Source of the DNA: Fen-1077 sp050014355
Lineage (GTDB): Bacteria > Chloroflexota > Dehalococcoidia > Dehalococcoidales > RBG-16-60-22
DNA length: 7,216 nt
Assembly (NCBI GenBank): GCA_050014355.1
Contig: JBEKDL010000086.1
Span: forward strand, 1-7,216
Reading direction: 5' to 3'
The position numbers and the translations under genes were made by a program. Positions 1-6,016 of the stretch are shown in pieces. Each line of letters opens with the position of its first letter. Within the stretch, counting starts at the first letter, position 1. The notes beneath the pieces are model-generated. The model saw only the letters and a list, made by a program, of their open reading frames with translations. It ran no database searches and was not told the DNA's origin.

Positions 1-155
1 GAGTGGGCCAGAAACGTTTCGTCCGTCATTTCCTCAAGGGCGGCTTTCAGTTCTTCGAGGTTAATCAAATACCTGCCGTCGCTGACCCAGAACCGTTTTT
101 CCTCGGGAACATCGCTCAATCTAGCTTTGGCAATCTGTTTTGTTATCACTGCCAT
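1..155 (-). CDS. N-terminal part of a DUF5752-like small protein (cut by window edge)
   Basis: The first 51 codons of a minus-strand gene run off the left edge. The protein starts MAVITKQIAKARLSD and continues with VPEEKRFWVSDGRYLINLEE, then a stretch ending in DETFLAH. The ATG at 155 has a near-perfect Shine-Dalgarno (AGGAGG at 163-168, 7 nt spacing) and a promoter further upstream, so the start is well supported. The pattern of an aromatic residue plus DG, then NLEEL, a short helix, and DE-x-F-x-x-H resembles the start of small DUF5752-type proteins, which I recall as about 80-130 residues in archaea and Chloroflexota. Their function is not established. No signal peptide or membrane segment is visible in this part. 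The gene call is confident; the family assignment is from memory of the pattern and only moderate. Confidence 0.72.
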   Translation of the reverse strand, partial: MAVITKQIAKARLSDVPEEKRFWVSDGRYLINLEELKAALEEMTDETFLAH

Positions 156-168
156 TTTACCACCTCCT

Positions 169-189
169 GTCGGCGTAGCCGTAGCCGAC
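169..189 (-). promoter_or_regulatory. Leader hairpin touching the Shine-Dalgarno of the DUF5752-like gene
   Basis: On the minus-strand transcript, GUCGGC and GCCGAC form a 6-bp GC-rich stem around a 9-nt loop (UACGGCUAC). The 3' base of the stem is directly next to the AGGAGG Shine-Dalgarno at 163-168. The loop and stem also contain a GGCTAC direct repeat. The hairpin is clear in sequence; a role in controlling ribosome access is an inference. Confidence 0.4.
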
Positions 190-213
190 CATATAAAAAC
201 TCTTGCTACATAA

Positions 214-242
214 TAAATAGCGCAATATTGAGCGGATGTCAA
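214..242 (-). promoter_or_regulatory. Putative sigma-70 promoter of the DUF5752-like gene
   Basis: The minus strand carries a perfect -35 hexamer TTGACA (242-237), a 17-bp spacer and a weak -10 TATTTA (219-214) in an AT-rich stretch. Transcription would start near 207, giving a leader of about 50 nt that contains the hairpin at 169-189. The -35 and spacing are good; the -10 matches consensus at only three of six positions. Confidence 0.5.
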
Positions 243-331
243 CCCCTTTTAGTACTAAAGACCTATGAATATTGGAGGAATGATATAAATAAGTATATTA
301 GAGACCTGCGAGCCAAAGAATTATTTTGCCG

Positions 332-778
332 TTAAGGGTACAGCGCCGGGTCGGAGGCGAGCGTGCGGGTGAACTTTAGCCTGGCGATTTTCCACTGGCC
401 GCTCTCTTTGCGGTATTCACACTCATTCTTTCCCTGCACCCACTGTATGGTCGGTTTGGAAAAAAGCATGTATATCAGCCAGGTGCCCCTGGCAGTGTTT
501 CCATCGACGGTGATATCCGGTTCGATGGCGATATGCCCCTCGTGCCTCACTGCGCCGCGGTTTTTTGCCAGTATGCCCAGGTAGATGTCTTCTATCTGTT
601 TTTTACCCCGTTTCACGCCGGAGTTCCGCACCTCGACGATGCAATCGTCCGTAAACAAATCCAGGACTTTCATGTACTCGAGGGCGTCCATGAGATTAAT
701 ATAGTTCTGGTGCAGTTTTTTAATCTCTTCGAGGTCTTCTACGGCCTTAATCCTTTTTTCCAAATCTTCCAGCTTCAT
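332..778 (-). CDS. SnoaL-like / NTF2-like superfamily protein
   Basis: A 148-residue cytoplasmic protein with the sequence style of the SnoaL_4 group of the NTF2-like alpha+beta barrel fold. It has an N-terminal helix with repeated Glu/Lys/Leu (LEDLEKRIKAVEDLEEIKKL), then HQNYINLMDA and LFTDDCIVEV, where a cone-forming helix leads into the first strand. HEGHIAIEPDITVDGNTARG and a closing strand ending GQWKIARLKF follow. The family's length is usually 130-160 residues. Members include cyclases, dehydratases and isomerases acting on small hydrophobic ligands, but many have no known activity, so no reaction is assigned. I chose the ATG at 778 because AAGGGGGA (786-793) lies 7 nt upstream and the -10 element at 806-811 would fall inside a longer reading starting at 829. 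The gene follows the CocE-like gene by 84 nt but appears to have its own promoter. Confidence 0.85.
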   Translation of the reverse strand: MKLEDLEKRIKAVEDLEEIKKLHQNYINLMDALEYMKVLDLFTDDCIVEVRNSGVKRGKKQIEDIYLGILAKNRGAVRHEGHIAIEPDITVDGNTARGTWLIYMLFSKPTIQWVQGKNECEYRKESGQWKIARLKFTRTLASDPALYP

Positions 779-805
779 GCAAAAATCCCCCTTGAGCTTT
801 TTTAC

Positions 806-814
806 ATTATACCA
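806..814 (-). promoter_or_regulatory. Extended -10 promoter of the SnoaL-like gene
   Basis: The minus strand reads TGGTATAATG: a perfect TATAAT (811-806) preceded by the TGn extension (814-813). No good -35 lies 16-18 bp upstream, as expected for extended -10 promoters. Transcription would start near 800, about 20 nt before the ATG at 778. This suggests the SnoaL-like gene can be transcribed independently of the hydrolase gene before it. Confidence 0.55.
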
Positions 815-862
815 CCACGCACGCGGCAACGCCTTGTGGAAATTTGTATCAGGGTAAGAAAC

Positions 863-2602
863 CTAGGCGGGTATCACCGGCAGCAGGATGTGTGAAGGGT
901 ACTGCCGGTCGTGGTGGATTCTCTGCAAGGCCGCTTCGATTTCAGCGTCCTGGCCGAACTTGTGACCCGTGTTGAGATTACGGTCCCACTTGGGGAAGTT
1001 GCTGCTGGATATCTCCACACGGATGCTGTGCCCGGCCTTGAAGACGTTGCTGATAGTGCCCATGTCCAGGGTATATTCGTACAATTTTCCCGGCTTGATG
1101 GGCTCGGCTTTCCACTCGGAATGGCGGTATCTCGCCCGGATGATGCCGTCGGTAAGGTTGTATGCCCGGCCGTCGGGAAAAACATCCAAAAGCTTGCCGG
1201 TAAAATCCGTATCCGCGGCGGAAGTGGCGGCGTAAAGCATCACCGTTATCGGGCCGGTTACTTCAAGGTCAGCTTCCAGCGGCGCTGAAGAATATACCAG
1301 AATATCCGGCCTCTTCTCTGTCTCCTGATGGTCATACGTCCCCATGATAACGCCTGAACCAGCTCCCCCGGGCTTGGTGGGTGCCGGGTCGCGGGGATTA
1401 TAGAGGTAAGTGTCGGCCGGCTCATCACCCGGGGACGTGATGCCTAAAGTGCCGTCCCCGTAGCGGCTATTGGCCTTGCCGCCGCTGTGGAAATAATATT
1501 TAGTATAGGCCGTCCGGGCCAGGGGCCATTCGTTCTCGTTCCGCCAAACGTTAGCGCCCAGTACGAAAATGCGTACCGGGGGCTCGTCCATGATTCCGTT
1601 CTTGATGCCTTTAAGCCAGTAGTCGAACCAGCGAAGATGCATGCCCGTAACATCAGCCGCAGCGCCGGTAGAAGCCACGCCAAAGTCAATCTCTCCTGCC
1701 AGACTCGGTAGTTCCGTGGTATGAACCCATGGCCCGATAATCACCTTCTGATTTTTCCTCGCCAGCTCTGAACCGCCCCGCTCTTTCATCCCCGTATAGC
1801 TCGCCAGCACATCGGCTACCAGGAGGTCAAACCAGCCGCAAAAGTGGAAAGCCGGTATCACTACTTTCTCCAGTGGGGCAGGACTGATGCTCCGCTTCCA
1901 GTACTCCTCGTCATCGTTATAGGTAATGTAATCGGAATAAAAGAAAGGCGACAAACCGATTTCCTCAACCACCTTGACGGACGGCACGTCTTTCAGAGGC
2001 AGGAACAGGTACTGCTCCTCAATGTGGTCTTTCCAGTAGATAAAGCGGTCGCGAAGCTCTTTGGCCTTCTCTGGCGGCATTTTCTGGCGGGCAAGCTCGT
2101 TCAGGGGAAACATCGAAGCCCATACCAGGAGGTGATTGAGCCGCATCGCGCCGTAATTATAAGGCCGGGCTCCTGATTGAGTAGCCATCGGGCAAATGGT
2201 CTTAAGGTGGGGCGGCTGCATGACCGCGGCCGCCCACTGGGTGTAGCCCAGGTGGGACATGCCGTACATGCCCACGTTGCCGTCGCACCAGGGTTGCGCC
2301 GCAACCCATTCCACCGCGTCATAGCCATCGCTCATCTCATTAACGCGCGGGTAGAATTTACCCTCCGACATGCCGGTCCCGCGGATGTCTTGGATGACTA
2401 CGGCGTAGCCGGCGCGCGCGAATCTTAAAGGATTCATGTACCCGCTGACCATGCCGGAGTTCTTGCCGTAAGGTAAACGCGTGAGGATTGCGGGATACCG
2501 CCCTTCGGCCGCCGGCCGGTATACATCAGAATAAAGCGTAGTGCCGTCCCTTATACGGGCCGGTATATTGATATCCAGCCTGACAGATTCTTGAGGAATC
2601 AT
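863..2602 (-). CDS. CocE/NonD family serine hydrolase (X-Pro dipeptidyl-peptidase S15-like)
   Basis: A 579-residue alpha/beta hydrolase of the CocE/NonD type, which cleaves esters or amides of acyl groups; the substrate is unknown. Triad and oxyanion elements are all visible: PYGK with the oxyanion Tyr45; QDIRGTGMSEG at 71-81; the nucleophile in GMSHLG (Ser116); CGWFD with Asp259; GPWVH with His294. These fit the CocE pattern of Ser, Asp and His across an alpha/beta core with an inserted helical lid (about 140-240). The C-terminal part (about 340-575) has the jelly-roll features of the family, with LEVTGPITVMLY, TDFTGKLLDVFPDG and AGHSIRVEISSSNFPKWDRN. There is no signal peptide, so it is probably cytoplasmic. 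Full length for the family (550-650). The nucleophile elbow has His after Ser, where many members have Tyr. No Shine-Dalgarno precedes the ATG and a terminator hairpin ends about 10 nt upstream; the next in-frame Met (51) would lose Tyr45, so this start stands. Confidence 0.93.
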   Translation of the reverse strand: MIPQESVRLDINIPARIRDGTTLYSDVYRPAAEGRYPAILTRLPYGKNSGMVSGYMNPLRFARAGYAVVIQDIRGTGMSEGKFYPRVNEMSDGYDAVEWVAAQPWCDGNVGMYGMSHLGYTQWAAAVMQPPHLKTICPMATQSGARPYNYGAMRLNHLLVWASMFPLNELARQKMPPEKAKELRDRFIYWKDHIEEQYLFLPLKDVPSVKVVEEIGLSPFFYSDYITYNDDEEYWKRSISPAPLEKVVIPAFHFCGWFDLLVADVLASYTGMKERGGSELARKNQKVIIGPWVHTTELPSLAGEIDFGVASTGAAADVTGMHLRWFDYWLKGIKNGIMDEPPVRIFVLGANVWRNENEWPLARTAYTKYYFHSGGKANSRYGDGTLGITSPGDEPADTYLYNPRDPAPTKPGGAGSGVIMGTYDHQETEKRPDILVYSSAPLEADLEVTGPITVMLYAATSAADTDFTGKLLDVFPDGRAYNLTDGIIRARYRHSEWKAEPIKPGKLYEYTLDMGTISNVFKAGHSIRVEISSSNFPKWDRNLNTGHKFGQDAEIEAALQRIHHDRQYPSHILLPVIPA

Positions 2603-2612
2603 AGCTAGGCGT

Positions 2613-2652
2613 AAAAGCGAGCCAACCCCGGGAAACCGGGGCTGGCTCGCTT
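2613..2652 (-). terminator. Rho-independent terminator after the solute-binding lipoprotein gene
   Basis: Arms at 2652-2636 and 2631-2615 form a 17-bp stem with a 4-nt loop (UUUC on the minus-strand RNA). The only non-Watson-Crick position (2642/2625) is a G-U wobble on the minus strand but an A-C mismatch on the plus strand. The minus strand also runs into UUUU (2616-2613). Both signs orient it with the lipoprotein gene, whose stop codon lies 9 nt before the stem. The U-tract is short, so some read-through is possible. Confidence 0.85.
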
Positions 2653-2661
2653 AAACTTTAT

Positions 2662-4326
2662 TTACTTGTCTATCCAGGTATCCCAGGGTGTCCAGTGCAT
2701 GGACACATTGTTGTAAAGGTTATGAGTATTCTTCTGGATGGGTAGTGGCTGATATCGCGCCCAAATGAAGGTTATCAGGGCATATTTATCGACCAGGGTC
2801 TTCTGTAATTGCCAGGTCAGAGACTTCTGGGTATTGAAGTCTGTAGCCATGCCTATCTGACCAGCCAAATCGCTGATTTCCGTCGGAACATCTACGCTGA
2901 TCATCCTCTTCGGCCAGGCAGCGGCTGAGAAGTTACGTACCATCTGGTAGGCCGTGTTCGGGTTCGGCGTGCATTCCCAGAGCCACGCGCCGTTCCAACC
3001 GGAATTGGAGAACATGTCAACACGCGCGGCCGGAGTAATGATTTGCGCGTTGGCTTTGATGCCTATGACGGCCAGGTACGCCTGGATAGAGGCTAACATG
3101 GTGTCGTATTGGGGCATGCCGTAAATATTGGTGGTGAAGCCATTGGCATAACCCGCTTCAGCCATCAGCTGCTTGGCTTTAGCTACGTTATAAGGATAAC
3201 CCTGGACGTCCGGATTATAGCCCCACCGGTAGGAAACGTCCATCTGGTTGGTAGGCACCCACTGACCGTAGCCCATCGCCTGTGCGAACGCCTTACTATC
3301 TACGGCAGAGCAGGCTGCCTGCCGGACCTTTATATTGGCCCAGGGGGAGTCCGGGTGCCTGCTATCGCCTTCCAGGCCGCCTAGCAGCGAAATATCGCCG
3401 CTATAAAAATCATATTTTCCTGAATTTTCCAGGTCTAGAATGACCGAAGGTGACTGGGAGTAAATAACATTTTGTTCGCCGGCTTTAAACGAAACTCCCA
3501 GGGTCATCTCGTCGTTGATGACGGTGAACACTATCTTATCCAGATACGGCTTGCCCGGCTGCCAGTAGTTGGGGTTCTTTTCAAAAACTATTTGTACACC
3601 TTTCTGCCAGCTCACGAATTTAAAAGGCCCTGTGCCGACCGGGTTCTGCTCCGCCCACGAGGTGCGCTCTTTTTCCGTGCTGCCATGGTTCTGGTAGGCC
3701 GTGGGCGACATCATCATGCCGCGGTTGCCGGCCAGGTTAAAAATTAGCATACCATCGGTATTCGAAAGAGTGAGCTTGACGGTAGACGGGTCTATGACGT
3801 CGATTGATTTGACCGAGGCTAACTCCGTGACATTAGCGGACTTGCACTGGTTTAGGTTCCACTGAACCGCGGAGGCATCGAAAGTCGTGCCGTCATGGAA
3901 TTTGACGCCCTGCCGGATGGTAAGCGTGAGGCCGAGATTGTTGCTATCCCATTTCCAGCCTGTAGCCAGCCACGGCTGCGGCGTTCCGGAAGCATCCAGG
4001 ATGAGCAGGTTTTCCAGGCAGATATCGCTGATAGGCGCCCAACCGGTAACGTATTGCTGCGTGGCCGGGTTGCCGATGGTGGGCATATCCTGGTCGTAAG
4101 CAAATTTCAGCGTTCCGCCAGTAACTGGTTTGGGTGTCGCCGGGGTAGTGGCGGTTGCCGTGGTGGTTGCGGTGGTGGTGGCTGCCGGTGTGGTGGTGGT
4201 CGCCGGCTTGGTGGTAGTGGCCGCTGGTGTCGTTGTCTTCGTCCCGCAGGAGATTGCCAGCAGCGAGGCGATGACAACCAGGCCAACGGCAAAACACATT
4301 AGTTTGACTGAAATACCTTTTTTCAT
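2662..4326 (-). CDS. ABC transporter substrate-binding lipoprotein, family 5 (DppA/OppA type)
   Basis: A 554-residue extracellular solute-binding protein of SBP family 5, which delivers peptides, nickel complexes, sugars or other organic solutes to an ABC importer. The N-terminus is a type II signal peptide: MKKG, a hydrophobic stretch (about 8-25) and a lipobox-like LAISC with Cys27 as the lipidation site. A Thr/Ala/Pro linker (29-68) tethers the binding domain, which starts near GGTLKFAYDQD (70-80). Typical family segments follow: LENLLILDASGTPQPWLATG, LTIRQGVKFHDGTTFDASAV, NPVGTGPFKFVSWQKG, NPNYWQPGKPYLDKI, WANIKVRQAACSAVDSKAFA and AKQLMAEAGYANGF. The ATG at 4326 has AGAGGAG a few nt upstream, which favours it over an ATG 18 nt earlier. 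A strong terminator follows. No permease or ATPase gene is in the window, so its partners lie elsewhere. Ligand specificity cannot be read from sequence. Confidence 0.95.
   Translation of the reverse strand: MKKGISVKLMCFAVGLVVIASLLAISCGTKTTTPAATTTKPATTTTPAATTTATTTATATTPATPKPVTGGTLKFAYDQDMPTIGNPATQQYVTGWAPISDICLENLLILDASGTPQPWLATGWKWDSNNLGLTLTIRQGVKFHDGTTFDASAVQWNLNQCKSANVTELASVKSIDVIDPSTVKLTLSNTDGMLIFNLAGNRGMMMSPTAYQNHGSTEKERTSWAEQNPVGTGPFKFVSWQKGVQIVFEKNPNYWQPGKPYLDKIVFTVINDEMTLGVSFKAGEQNVIYSQSPSVILDLENSGKYDFYSGDISLLGGLEGDSRHPDSPWANIKVRQAACSAVDSKAFAQAMGYGQWVPTNQMDVSYRWGYNPDVQGYPYNVAKAKQLMAEAGYANGFTTNIYGMPQYDTMLASIQAYLAVIGIKANAQIITPAARVDMFSNSGWNGAWLWECTPNPNTAYQMVRNFSAAAWPKRMISVDVPTEISDLAGQIGMATDFNTQKSLTWQLQKTLVDKYALITFIWARYQPLPIQKNTHNLYNNVSMHWTPWDTWIDK
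4123..4242 (-). repeat. Low-complexity Thr/Ala/Pro linker coding repeat
   Basis: This stretch encodes residues 29-68 of the lipoprotein, almost entirely Thr, Ala, Pro and Lys, from ACC/ACG/GCC-type triplets (GGT/GGC-rich on the plus strand). It is a flexible spacer between the lipidated Cys and the binding domain. Such triplet-rich DNA can change length by slippage in frame. Confidence 0.8.
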
Positions 4327-4370
4327 TCTGTACTCCTCTCTCATTTTTTATTGGACTGATGGTATTTAAA

Positions 4371-4403
4371 CCTTAAATCCTGTTCTGTCTATCAGGTTTA
4401 AGG
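4371..4403. repeat. Inverted repeat between the cupin and lipoprotein genes
   Basis: CCTTAAA-T-CCTG (4371-4382) pairs with CAGG-TTTAAGG (4393-4403) around a 10-nt spacer, giving an 11-bp arm with one bulged base. It lies 35 nt after the cupin stop and 44 nt before the lipoprotein ATG. No U-tract follows on either strand, so it is a poor terminator. A repressor operator or a leader stem-loop for the lipoprotein gene is possible. No convincing promoter hexamers are seen around it. Confidence 0.45.
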
Positions 4404-4438
4404 AGTGTAGCCGGGAACAGATGGCGCCCCGCGCGGCG

Positions 4439-4870
4439 CTATTTTTTATCTCCCCCATACATGCCTTTCGGCCCGGTGGAAAAATGGAAAATGGGACGGT
4501 CGACCCGGGTGACCCGCAGGGGACAATGCTTCATGCCGGCCGGGATATAGGCCAGGAAGCTCTGGGTAAGCAAGTGTTTCTCACCATCCAGCCACAGCTC
4601 GACCTCACCTCCCAAATCGTGGGAGTCTTCCGGGTTGGTCCCGAAGAAACCCAGCACCTCGGTAAAATCATGCACATGAGCCTGCGGTCCCGGCGGAGTC
4701 GCTTTCCAGAACCAGGAAGTCGCCACATAAAAAGCGCCCTTGATGACCTCGTCATCCAGGTAGAGAACGCGCTCGCGGACGTCTTTACCGGGGAGGTGTG
4801 AAGTTTTAAGGTAGTTCGTAACGCCTTCGTTGGGTTTGGTGGTGGTGACGATGTACTTATCGGTCCGCAT
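4439..4870 (-). CDS. Small cupin-domain protein
   Basis: A 143-residue single-domain cupin, probably cytoplasmic and metal-binding. Motif 1 is seen as HVHDFTE, giving metal ligands His65, His67 and Glu71. Motif 2 is IPAGMKH, with His115 as the fourth ligand. Between them lies a longer loop than usual, FGTNPEDSHDLGG (76-88), before the strand EVELWLDG; the C-terminal strand is VDRPIFHFSTGP. I associate this loop with a family of uncharacterised cupins in Dehalococcoidia and syntrophic bacteria. Cupins of this size include dioxygenases, isomerases and ligand sensors, so no reaction is assigned. The ATG at 4870 has AAAGGAG about 8 nt upstream. A promoter at 5002-5030 would give a leader of about 125 nt. 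The next gene, the lipoprotein, is 112 nt downstream and might be co-transcribed. Confidence 0.86.
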   Translation of the reverse strand: MRTDKYIVTTTKPNEGVTNYLKTSHLPGKDVRERVLYLDDEVIKGAFYVATSWFWKATPPGPQAHVHDFTEVLGFFGTNPEDSHDLGGEVELWLDGEKHLLTQSFLAYIPAGMKHCPLRVTRVDRPIFHFSTGPKGMYGGDKK

Positions 4871-5120
4871 GACAGGGGCTCCTTTTTCCGAGATTTTGAC
4901 TTTTAACCTGCCATATCTTTACATAACGGTAGCGATACTGCTGCGTATTGAAAATTTCTACCTGATATTAAAAAACTTTTTCGGAGGACAATATTACTCA
5001 TGTTCTAGCACAACCGTAGAGCAATGTCAAATCCTGGAAAAACCGCCCGAAAATAATGTCGTTATTCCAATAAATAAATAACGAATTACTGGACTTACCC
5101 CCCCCTTTTATGAGATGTGA
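4871..5120. other. 250-base intergenic stretch between the dehydrogenase and cupin genes
   Basis: An AT-rich, gene-free stretch. It holds the promoter at 5002-5030, a weak 8-bp inverted repeat at 5059-5084 (TCGTTATT/AATAACGA, 10-nt loop), and a run of eight C on the plus strand at 5098-5105. The inverted repeat may be a poor terminator for the thiolase/dehydrogenase operon. The long leader (about 4995-4871) contains no coding gene I can support. Confidence 0.6.
5002..5030 (-). promoter_or_regulatory. Sigma-70-type promoter upstream of the cupin gene
   Basis: The minus strand shows TTGACA (5030-5025), a 17-bp spacer and TAGAAC (5007-5002), with a TG one base upstream of the -10 (TGcTAGAAC). 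The perfect -35, ideal spacing and TGn extension offset the imperfect -10. Transcription would begin near 4995 and give a leader of about 125 nt before the cupin ATG. It would drive the cupin gene and perhaps the lipoprotein gene beyond it. Confidence 0.58.
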
Positions 5121-5981
5121 TTATCGTTCGGTCTTATATTCGTAGAAGCCTTTGCCGGTCTTGCGGCCCAGCCAGCCAAGCTTCATCATCCGGTGCAGCA
5201 GGGGCGGGGGGGCATACTGCAGGTCATGTAATTCTTCATACATCGCCTTAGCGCCGTAATAGACGGTGTCGATGCCGACGAAGTCGAGCGTTTCCAGCGG
5301 GCCCATGGCGTGACCGGCACCCATCTTAAATACGGTATCGATGTCCTCCGGCGTGGCGATGCCTTCCTGCACGAGACGTACCGCATTGAGCAGGAAGGAG
5401 GAGAAAATACGGTTAGAGATAAAACCGGGCAGGTCTTTAGTGACAACCACCGTCTTGCCGATAGATTCGCCGAAGCGCCTGCCGTCAGCAATCGTAGTTT
5501 CGCTGGTGGCGATGGTCCTGACCATTTCCAGGATTTTCGTGACCTGTACGGGGTTGGCGAAATGCATGCCCAGCACGTTTTCCGCTCGCTTCGTCACGCC
5601 GGCGATTTCCGCCACGCATAAGACAGAGGTATTCGTTGCCAGGATGGCCGACGCCTTGCACACTTTATCAAGCTGGGCGAAGATGGACTTCTTGATGACC
5701 ATATCCTCGGTGGCGGCTTCAATTACTATGTCGCATACGGAGAAATCGGTCATGTCCGTCGTGCCTTTGATTCGGGCGAGGACGGCTTTTTTATCCTCCG
5801 GTTTCATCCTTCCTTTTTCCACTGACCTGCTTAGTACGGCATCGATTGATTTCAATCCTTTTTGCAGTAAAGTGTCATTGATTTCCGAGACGACCACATT
5901 GTATCCCGACTGCGCACACAGCTGAGCGATACCCGCCCCCATGATGCCGCAGCCGACGACGCCCACATTTTTAATCTCCAT
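5121..5981 (-). CDS. 3-hydroxyacyl-CoA (3-hydroxybutyryl-CoA) dehydrogenase
   Basis: A 286-residue NAD-dependent dehydrogenase that interconverts (S)-3-hydroxyacyl-CoA and 3-ketoacyl-CoA. The N-terminal Rossmann domain has GCGIMGAG (10-17) and an acidic Glu33 after strand 2, favouring NAD over NADP. The active site is complete: Ser119 in ATNTSV, His140 in GMHFANP, Glu152 in ILEMV and Asn190 in ISNRIF. Their spacing (21, 12 and 50 residues around the His) matches human HADH Ser137/His158/Glu170/Asn208. The C-terminal domain carries GAGHAMGPLETLDFVGID and ends GWLGRKTGKGFYEYK. The length fits single-function Hbd/PaaH-type enzymes (280-290), not a fused FadB. The gene starts 35 nt after the thiolase gene, with GAGGAGGT 11 nt before the ATG, so the two are almost certainly one operon. 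The products would be consecutive steps of beta-oxidation or its reverse. Chain length and physiological direction are not visible. Confidence 0.95.
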   Translation of the reverse strand: MEIKNVGVVGCGIMGAGIAQLCAQSGYNVVVSEINDTLLQKGLKSIDAVLSRSVEKGRMKPEDKKAVLARIKGTTDMTDFSVCDIVIEAATEDMVIKKSIFAQLDKVCKASAILATNTSVLCVAEIAGVTKRAENVLGMHFANPVQVTKILEMVRTIATSETTIADGRRFGESIGKTVVVTKDLPGFISNRIFSSFLLNAVRLVQEGIATPEDIDTVFKMGAGHAMGPLETLDFVGIDTVYYGAKAMYEELHDLQYAPPPLLHRMMKLGWLGRKTGKGFYEYKTER

Positions 5982-6016
5982 CTTCAGGCCAGACCTCCTC
6001 GGTTATATTTTAACCC

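Noticed and set aside
3..335. Plus-strand open frame of 110 codons at the left edge
   Set aside because: It is antisense to the DUF5752-like gene and runs through its promoter. The minus-strand reading has a perfect Shine-Dalgarno and a recognisable protein pattern; this one has neither.
779..829. Longer start for the SnoaL-like gene (17 extra residues)
   Set aside because: The extra residues are unlike the family and would span the extended -10 promoter at 806-814, while the ATG at 778 has a good Shine-Dalgarno.
4130..4240. Triplet-rich GGT/GGC stretch as a CRISPR or tandem-repeat array
   Set aside because: There are no regular repeats and spacers. It is explained by the Thr/Ala/Pro linker of the lipoprotein.
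4969..5001. Ten-codon open frame (MSNIVLRKSF) as a leader peptide of the cupin gene
   Set aside because: Its ATG lies at or just upstream of the predicted transcription start, and it has no ribosome binding site on that transcript.
5059..5084. AT-rich inverted repeat as terminator of the thiolase/dehydrogenase operon
   Set aside because: The stem has only 8 mostly A-T pairs and no U-tract directly follows, so it is not listed as a terminator.
5341..5925. Plus-strand open frame of 194 codons
   Set aside because: It lies wholly antisense to the 3-hydroxyacyl-CoA dehydrogenase gene, and its protein resembles nothing I recognise. It is a shadow of the codon usage of the real gene.
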